Of a stretch of 64,000 nt of DNA, positions 58,553 through 64,000 are shown one piece after another (positions within the stretch are counted from its first letter, which is position 1; each line of letters opens with the position of its first letter). The translations under genes and the position numbers were made by a program. The DNA is from Mariprofundus erugo (GTDB lineage: Bacteria; Pseudomonadota; Zetaproteobacteria; Mariprofundales; Mariprofundaceae): assembly GCF_005818865.1 (NCBI RefSeq), contig NZ_VBRY01000011.1, positions 39,366 to 103,365 of the forward strand. The letters run 5' to 3'. The notes beneath the pieces are model-generated. The model was not told where the DNA came from and ran no database searches. It was given only the letters and a program-made list of their open reading frames with translations.

Positions 58553-58869
58553 CTACCATTCTGATTCATCCTCACGCTTTGCGGTGTCAAGTGATCGCGT
58601 TGCACGCTCTCGCTTTTTAGCGTTTCTTCTGGCTGTGTCGAGCGGACTGATTGTGATTTCGGGGATAAAAGCATCGAGGGCATCAAGGGCACCAGGTTCG
58701 CGCAGTACTGCCATCATCGTTGATAGCTTGGCGTTCCCGGGCTCCAGTGCTTTAATGCTGCTGACTGAGACACAGGCAAGCTTTGCAAGCTCATCCTGAG
58801 TCACATTCTTGCGTAAGCGAAGCGCCTTGAATCGCTTGCCGGCCTCTACAGAGTGGCTTTATCTGACAT
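58553..58869 (-). pseudogene. Xre-type antitoxin relic with frameshift
   Basis: Read on the minus strand, an ATG at 58869 opens a frame (MSDKATL) that stops at once at 58846. One base out of phase the sequence continues as VEAGKRFKALRLRKNVTQDELAKLACVSVSSIKALEPGNAKLSTMMAVLREPGALDALDAFIPE, a normal HipB-like Xre domain, down to 58553. Restoring one base near 58849 would join them. A shorter start at 58804 (GTG) would lack the first helix. No partner toxin is next to it. A palindromic operator-like site lies upstream at 58902-58921. Confidence 0.6.
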
Positions 58870-58901
58870 ATCAAACGTAATCATAAGGCTTCGATTATAA
58901 A

Positions 58902-58921
58902 CTGTTATACATACATAACAG
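58902..58921. promoter_or_regulatory. Operator-like palindrome upstream of the Xre relic
   Basis: CTGTTAT and ATAACAG are perfect 7-bp arms around ACATAC, 33 bases before the relic's ATG on the minus strand. The wide spacing (CTG-N14-CAG) argues against a LexA box. Confidence 0.4.
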
Positions 58922-59057
58922 ATTGAATATAAGCTCTTAAGAAATTGGTGTCGTGTCAGGCATAAGTGACTGCGTTTTTCTGCGCTGGGCTCGATAACCG
59001 TTGCATATGAGCGTTACACGTTGCTTAACAGGAAATCTTGAATAAGAGAGCGGGTAT

Positions 59058-60284
59058 ATGAAAATCATCCACACATCAGACTGGCACATCGGGCGCAACC
59101 TGTATGGACGCAAGCGCTATGAAGAATTCGCTGCATTTCTGGACTGGCAAGCCGAACTTATTGCGCAGAACGGGGTCGATGTGCTGGTGGTGGCCGGGGA
59201 TGTGTTTGATACGGGCACACCGAGCAATCGGGCGCAGGAGCTCTATTACCGCTTTCTCTGTCGCGTTGCCGCTTCCTGCTGCCGGCATGTGGTGGTGACA
59301 GGCGGCAACCATGATTCACCTTCATTTTTGAATGCACCGAAAGAGCTGCTGAAAGCACTGAATGTGCATGTGGTGGGGGCAATCTCCGACCGGGTGAGCG
59401 ATGAGCTGCTGGTGCTTCGCGGTGATACAGGAGAAGCGGAGCTGATTGTTTGTGCCGTGCCATATCTGCGGGATCGCGATATTCGCGTGGCGGAAGCCGG
59501 TGAGAGTATCGACGATAAGGAGCGGAAGCTGATCGAGGGCATCCGCAATCACTATGCCGCGATCGCTGCACTGGCTGAGCAGAAACGGGCGGAGCTCGGG
59601 GCTGATATTCCGATTGTCGCCACAGGCCATCTGTTTACGGCCGGTGGTCAGACGATCGATGGGGATGGAGTGCGCGAGCTTTATGTCGGTTCCCTTGCCC
59701 ATGTCGGAGCAACCATCTTCCCGGACTGCTTTGATTATGTGGCGCTTGGACATCTGCATGTGCCGCAGCCGGTGGGCGGGCAGGAGCACATACGATACAG
59801 CGGTTCACCGATCGCGATGGGGTTCGGTGAGGCAAAGCAGCAAAAGAGTGTCTGTCTGGTGGCGTTCGAACACAGGAGTGTATCGGTGCAACGGATCCAT
59901 GTGCCGGTGTTTCAGCAACTGGAGCGCATTCGCGGTGACTGGCAAACGATTGCAGATCGAATCGGTGCATTAGTGGCAAACAGTTCTGCCGCCTGGCTGG
60001 AGGTGGTCTACGATGGCATGGATGTGATCGGCGATTTGCGCGAGCGGCTTGAGCAGACAACAGCCGGTACCGGGATGGAAATCCTGCGGGTCAAGAACAA
60101 TCGCATTATCGATCGGATGCTGGGACAAATGTATGATGAGGAAACACTCGATGACCTGAATGAGTATGATGTCTTCGCCCGTTGTCTGGATGCGCACGAA
60201 GTCGCGGAGGAACAGCGGCCAGAACTTCTGCACGCTTATCAGGAAACGCTCACATTATTGAATGAATGCGATACACAGGCTTAA
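59058..60284 (+). CDS. sbcD: Exonuclease SbcD
   Basis: Nuclease subunit of SbcCD (Mre11-like), which opens hairpins and processes DNA ends with SbcC. The 408-residue protein shows the metallophosphoesterase motifs IIHTSDWHIGRNLYG, VLVVAGDVFDTGTPS, VVVTGGNHDSPS, VATGHLFTAGG and VALGHLHVPQPV. A C-terminal SbcD_C part follows. Length is normal. The start has AGAGAGCGGG before it. Twelve bases separate it from sbcC. It lies at the right border of the defence island. Confidence 0.96.
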   Translation: MKIIHTSDWHIGRNLYGRKRYEEFAAFLDWQAELIAQNGVDVLVVAGDVFDTGTPSNRAQELYYRFLCRVAASCCRHVVVTGGNHDSPSFLNAPKELLKALNVHVVGAISDRVSDELLVLRGDTGEAELIVCAVPYLRDRDIRVAEAGESIDDKERKLIEGIRNHYAAIAALAEQKRAELGADIPIVATGHLFTAGGQTIDGDGVRELYVGSLAHVGATIFPDCFDYVALGHLHVPQPVGGQEHIRYSGSPIAMGFGEAKQQKSVCLVAFEHRSVSVQRIHVPVFQQLERIRGDWQTIADRIGALVANSSAAWLEVVYDGMDVIGDLRERLEQTTAGTGMEILRVKNNRIIDRMLGQMYDEETLDDLNEYDVFARCLDAHEVAEEQRPELLHAYQETLTLLNECDTQA

Positions 60285-60296
60285 GCAGGGGATACC

Positions 60297-63200
60297 ATGA
60301 GAATTCTGAATGTCCGTTTCAAAAACCTGAATTCACTGGCCGGTGAGTGGGAGATCAACTTCACCCATCCGGCATTTGTATCGGATGGCATCTTTGCCAT
60401 CACCGGTCCGACCGGCGCCGGCAAGTCGACGATTCTTGATGCCATCTGCCTGGCCCTGTATGGACGTACACCACGCCTGAACAGGGTGACCAAAAGTGCC
60501 AACGAGATCATGTCACGCCAGACCGGTGAGTGTTTCTCCGAGGTGACATTTGAAACCCAAACGGGGCGTTATCGCTGCCACTGGAGTCAGCATCGGGCCC
60601 GCAAGCATGCCGGTGGCGAGCTGCAGAATCCGAAGCATGAGATTGCCGATGCTGTGAGCGGCACAATTCTGGCTACGAAGCTTCAGGATGTGGCAACCCG
60701 GATCGAGGCAGCCACGGGCATGGATTTCGACCGCTTTACCCGTTCAATGTTGCTGGCTCAGGGCAGCTTTGCCGCATTTCTGCAAGCCACCGTGGATAAG
60801 CGCTCAGACATTCTGGAACAGATCACCGGCACTCAGATATATAGTGACATCTCCAAAAAAGTGCATGAAATACAGAGTCTGGAAAATCAGAAGCTGAACC
60901 AACTCAAGGCCAGGACAGAAACAGTATCGGCTTCGATTCTCGATCCGGAGCAGGAGCGTGAACTGGAGCAGTCTCTGGCCGATAAGCTGGCGGCAGAGGC
61001 CGTGGTTGCCGAACGATTGGTGGCGATTGAAAAGGCCATTCGCTGGTTGAATACCATTGCCGGACTACATAGTGAAATCAGTATATTGAATACTGAAGCG
61101 GAAGTATTGCAGCAATCACTTGCTGCATTCATGCCTCAGCGTGAACAGCTTGAGCGGGCGATGCAGGCATCCTCACTGGATGGCAGCTACGCCAGCCTGA
61201 CAGGACTCAGAAAACAGCAGGCGGAGGATGGGGCATCGTTAATCCGGATGCAGGAGAAGCTTCCGGAACTCAAAGCTGAAAGCGGCAAGCGGGCAGAAAT
61301 TCTGGCTGAGGCAGAGCAATGGCTGGCCACTGCCCGTAATCAGCGGGATGAGGCCATGCCGCTTTTAAAACAGGTGCGTGCGCTCGATCTTCAAATTGCG
61401 GCAAGTGAAAAGGGCGTGATCAATATCAGGCAACAGATCGAGGTGGCATCCAGGGTTATTGCTGCCGATCAGCAATCATATGATCACAAGCAGCAGCAGC
61501 GCGCACACGCATTGAGCCGTCTGAATGAAATCAGTCAGTTTCTCAACGAGCATGCAGCAGATGAATGGCTGGTTGAAGGCATGGCCGGTATCGAGGCTCA
61601 GGTCGATCGCTTGTCGCCTTTGCAGGATGAGGTTGCCCGAAAAGAGAGGGAGCTGGCTGCTGCTGTGAACACGGTGGCGCAGGCTTCAGATGCTTATGAG
61701 ACGTGCCGAAAACATGCTTTGTCTCAGAACGTGGCCCTGGATGAGGCAACACGATCTCTGGCACAGGAACAGGAGAAGCTTGCGCAGATTCTGGATGGAC
61801 GCCTGCTCAGGGAGTATCAGGATAAAAAAGATGCCTTGATGCGGGAGATGGTGTTGTTGAGGCGGATTGAAGCCCTCGAAGAACAGCGTTCAAAGCTGGA
61901 AGATGGTTCGCCATGCCCTTTATGCGGAGCACTAGAGCATCCCTATGCGACAGGCAATGTGCCGCAGCCGGATGCTCTTCAACAAGAGGTCAACGAACTC
62001 GATAGCCTGATTCGGTGTGCTCGTGAACAGGAGACCGTTATCACCGGCTGCATCATTAGGGTAGACCTGTCCCGAAATAATAAAATTGAGTCCGAGAAGA
62101 AAGAGACAGAGTCGCTGCATGCAAAACAGTTGGCAGCAAAAGCTGAGGCTGATCTCAGCGCAGTGCTGGAAAAATTGTCCAACGAACGCGTTCAACAGCG
62201 AGAGCGTTTGTTCGGCAGATTAGAACCTCTGGGCATCACAGATAGTGATGAGGTCGATGTGCATGAGTTACTCAAAGCACTTCGTGCGAGGCGACAGAAC
62301 TGGCAGGAGCAATGCGGCGCCAGAGCGGAAATTGATAAACAAATCAGTAACATCGATAGTGAAGTAAATGCACTGGATGGAGTCATCAAAACCAGAGCGA
62401 AAGCGCTGGATGAACAACAGGAAGCGCTACAAAAACTGATACTGGCATTGGAGACGCAACAGGATGACCGCCACAGACTCTTCGGAGACAGGCAGGCGGA
62501 TCAGGAAGAGTTGCGCTACAACGAGGATCTGCTAAAGGCGGAGGCGGCTGAAAAATCAGCCAGAGATAGCCAGGCCAATCATCAGCAGACATTGCATACC
62601 GCACAGGTTCAGCTTGCGGATCTGATCAGTCGAATCGAACAGCGAAAACCGGAGCTGGAACAGGTCGAGGCATCATTTACGGATGCGTGCGTAGATGCCG
62701 GTTTTGCGGATGAATCCCGCTTTATGGATGCCCGATTGGCAGCAGATGTCAGGTCTGACCTATCTGGACAGGCAAAGGAGCTGGATACGCGTCAGATTGA
62801 TCTCAAAGCCAGACAACAGGAGAAGCAGAGGAGTCTGGCGGCAGAGCGTGCTCGCAATATGACGGATCAAACGATGGAGGAACTCACGCCGGAACTGGAA
62901 AGCTGTCATGCATCGCTGAATGAACTCAGAGAGGCGATCGCAAGCTGCAGGCATGGACTGAGTGCGCATAACACAGCCAAAGAGAAGGTGAAAGAACAGG
63001 CTGCTGCGATTCTGGCGCAGGAAACCGAATACCAGCGCTGGAAAAACCTGCATGAACTGATCGGCTCTGCTGATGGTAAGAAATATCGCAATTTTGCCCA
63101 GGGGCTGACCTTTGAAATGATGGTTGGTCACGCCAACCGGCAGCTGCAGAAAATGAGTGATCGCTATCTGCTGATTCGGGACACTGCACAGCCGCTGGAG

Positions 63201-63548
63201 CTGAATGTGGTGGATCATTATCAGGCGGGTGAAGTGCGCTCGACCAAGAATCTCTCGGGTGGCGAGAGCTTTATTGTCAGTCTGGCGCTGGCACTCGGCC
63301 TGTCGCAGATGGCCAGCAGAAAGGTGCGGGTGGATTCACTCTTTCTCGATGAGGGCTTCGGCACCCTGGATGATGAGGCGCTGGATACCGCTCTCGAAAC
63401 CCTCTCCGGCCTGCAGCAGGAGGGCAAACTGATTGGTGTTATTTCACATGTGCAGGCACTAAAAGAGCGCATCGCCACGCAGATTCAGGTCGAATCGAAA
63501 ACCGGTGGCAGAAGCCGTATCTCCGGACCGGGAGTCAGCGCTTGTTGA
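60297..63548 (+). CDS. sbcC: Exonuclease SbcC (Rad50-like ATPase)
   Basis: ATPase subunit of SbcCD, 1083 residues. N-terminal Walker A is ITGPTGAGKSTILDAI; two long coiled coils (about residues 190-500 and 560-930) flank the zinc hook CPLCG near residue 540. The C-terminal lobe has NLSGGESFIVSLALALGLSQM (signature) and Walker B VDSLFLDEGFGTLDDEAL. The architecture is complete. It hydrolyses ATP to control SbcD cutting of hairpins and blocked ends, which would also act on the many palindromes seen in this window. The stop is followed closely by a MITE-like copy. Confidence 0.96.
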   Translation: MRILNVRFKNLNSLAGEWEINFTHPAFVSDGIFAITGPTGAGKSTILDAICLALYGRTPRLNRVTKSANEIMSRQTGECFSEVTFETQTGRYRCHWSQHRARKHAGGELQNPKHEIADAVSGTILATKLQDVATRIEAATGMDFDRFTRSMLLAQGSFAAFLQATVDKRSDILEQITGTQIYSDISKKVHEIQSLENQKLNQLKARTETVSASILDPEQERELEQSLADKLAAEAVVAERLVAIEKAIRWLNTIAGLHSEISILNTEAEVLQQSLAAFMPQREQLERAMQASSLDGSYASLTGLRKQQAEDGASLIRMQEKLPELKAESGKRAEILAEAEQWLATARNQRDEAMPLLKQVRALDLQIAASEKGVINIRQQIEVASRVIAADQQSYDHKQQQRAHALSRLNEISQFLNEHAADEWLVEGMAGIEAQVDRLSPLQDEVARKERELAAAVNTVAQASDAYETCRKHALSQNVALDEATRSLAQEQEKLAQILDGRLLREYQDKKDALMREMVLLRRIEALEEQRSKLEDGSPCPLCGALEHPYATGNVPQPDALQQEVNELDSLIRCAREQETVITGCIIRVDLSRNNKIESEKKETESLHAKQLAAKAEADLSAVLEKLSNERVQQRERLFGRLEPLGITDSDEVDVHELLKALRARRQNWQEQCGARAEIDKQISNIDSEVNALDGVIKTRAKALDEQQEALQKLILALETQQDDRHRLFGDRQADQEELRYNEDLLKAEAAEKSARDSQANHQQTLHTAQVQLADLISRIEQRKPELEQVEASFTDACVDAGFADESRFMDARLAADVRSDLSGQAKELDTRQIDLKARQQEKQRSLAAERARNMTDQTMEELTPELESCHASLNELREAIASCRHGLSAHNTAKEKVKEQAAAILAQETEYQRWKNLHELIGSADGKKYRNFAQGLTFEMMVGHANRQLQKMSDRYLLIRDTAQPLELNVVDHYQAGEVRSTKNLSGGESFIVSLALALGLSQMASRKVRVDSLFLDEGFGTLDDEALDTALETLSGLQQEGKLIGVISHVQALKERIATQIQVESKTGGRSRISGPGVSAC

Positions 63549-63560
63549 TGGCTGGCGTTC

Positions 63561-63770
63561 GTGAGGGAAGCGCTGATTCATTCGGCGCTTCCGAGCGAGC
63601 CATGGACGGCCGCCACAGTCCGGCAGGATAGCCGGATTGGACAGCATTGCCGCTGCCAGTGAGCTGCAGGATGCAGCGAATCAAATCAGACGCGTAAGTG
63701 CCTGATTTATAGCGTGGTTTTGTCTTTGCGAACTGATTTTTTCCAGGAAGGCAATAAATCAGCATCTCCT
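63561..63770 (-). repeat. Dispersed MITE-like repeat, copy C
   Basis: The complement aligns with copies at 23371 and 16781. Its ends are imperfect inverted repeats: GGAAGCGCTGATTCATT at the left and AATAAATCAGCATCTCC at the right, matching at most positions when paired. An inner CGTGGTTTTGTCTTTG segment is in the opposite orientation relative to copy A. Confidence 0.75.
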
Positions 63771-63818
63771 GAGTTGAACACGTGGAAACCAGATACGTGG
63801 TGAGACTCAATACATAAG

Positions 63819-63846
63819 AGGATGTCCTGAATTTTGTGTAAACGGT
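63819..63846 (+). repeat. Left inverted end of an IS256-family element
   Basis: The bases gatgtcctgaattttgtgta followed by aacgg lie 41 bases before the transposase start and match the usual IS256-family terminal sequence. The complement resembles the solo end at 26794-26822. Confidence 0.7.
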
Positions 63847-63886
63847 CAATCTGGCGGAGTCTTCCGCCTCACTCAAAGGAGCGAGT

Positions 63887-64000
63887 ATGACCGTTTCAAA
63901 ATTATCCACTGAACTGCTGGATCAGCTGTTATCCGACTATAAAAAGCCGGAAGACCTGATTGGCGAAAATGGACTTCTCAAACAACTGACGAAGGCATTG
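63887..64000 (+). CDS. IS256-family transposase, N-terminal part (runs off window)
   Basis: Thirty-eight codons from the ATG: TVSKLSTELLDQLLSDYKKP followed by EDLIGENGLLKQLTKAL, the standard N terminus of IS256-family (Mutator-like) transposases, which use a DDE active site. AAAGGAGCG precedes the ATG at good spacing. The catalytic residues and right end lie beyond the window, so intactness is unknown. Confidence 0.88.
   Translation, partial: MTVSKLSTELLDQLLSDYKKPEDLIGENGLLKQLTKAL

Noticed and set aside
42190..58920. Prophage
   Set aside because: No capsid, tail, terminase, portal or integrase genes; the content is restriction, RT and toxin-antitoxin genes.
58902..58921. LexA box
   Set aside because: Spacing between CTG and CAG is 14 rather than 10 bases.
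63535..63909. Minus-strand open frame over the repeat and IS256 end
   Set aside because: Composed of repeat and terminal-sequence translation; no start signal.

Overview
The window looks like a Gram-negative, probably respiratory or microaerophilic proteobacterium of medium GC. It has a SecD/SecF/YajC membrane secretion set, monomeric isocitrate dehydrogenase, outer-membrane barrel and OmpA proteins, a di-haem cytochrome c peroxidase, a bacteriohemerythrin, two hybrid sensor kinases and a diguanylate cyclase. A Zetaproteobacterium such as Mariprofundus would fit, but that is inference; no rRNA or tRNA was seen that could settle it.

Layout. (1) 1-2004: the 3' end of a type I restriction HsdR cut by the window edge, then the transglycosylase MtgA. 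(2) 2478-9376: an M42-type peptidase, a zinc-ribbon membrane protein, a 3-hydroxyisobutyrate-dehydrogenase-like enzyme, an overlapping run of an ATP-grasp protein and two rSAM/selenodomain-associated transferases, then tmk-holB. (3) 9444-16773: an outer-membrane barrel, a HlyD/ABC export operon, icd and a REP-associated tyrosine transposase inside a perfect 21-bp inverted repeat. (4) 16950-33972: signalling and envelope genes (two hybrid kinases, PhoX phosphatase with a Pho-box-like site, HrpB helicase, hemerythrin, diguanylate cyclase, OmpA-family protein). (5) 34086-38582: the tgt-yajC-secD-secF-Mth938 operon on the minus strand. (6) 38854-42186: cytochrome c peroxidase, a DUF481-like barrel and a sirtuin.

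(7) 42190-58920 is a defence island between the sirtuin and sbcDC. One mostly overlapping plus-strand gene run encodes a type I restriction-modification system (hsdR, GxxExxY protein, hsdM, DUF1016 nuclease, hsdS). It continues with almost no gap into a class III nucleotide-cyclase-like protein, a reverse transcriptase fused to a nitrilase domain (DRT type 1 / UG1 architecture), a PD-(D/E)XK nuclease-like protein and a PIN-domain protein with a membrane segment. A hipBA toxin-antitoxin pair follows between two 111-bp direct repeats, then a truncated DUF6933 gene and a frameshifted Xre antitoxin relic. The cyclase + RT-nitrilase + nuclease + PIN-TM set is the best candidate for an undescribed composite defence system.

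(8) 59058-63548: sbcD-sbcC. (9) 63561-64000: a dispersed MITE-like repeat and the start of an IS256-family insertion sequence that runs off the window.

Repeats are prominent. Four copies of a MITE-like element lie at about 4172, 16781, 23371 and 63561. There are also RAYT-type palindromes, a solo IS256-like end near 26800, and duplicated ACCACGG hairpins inside the restriction operon.
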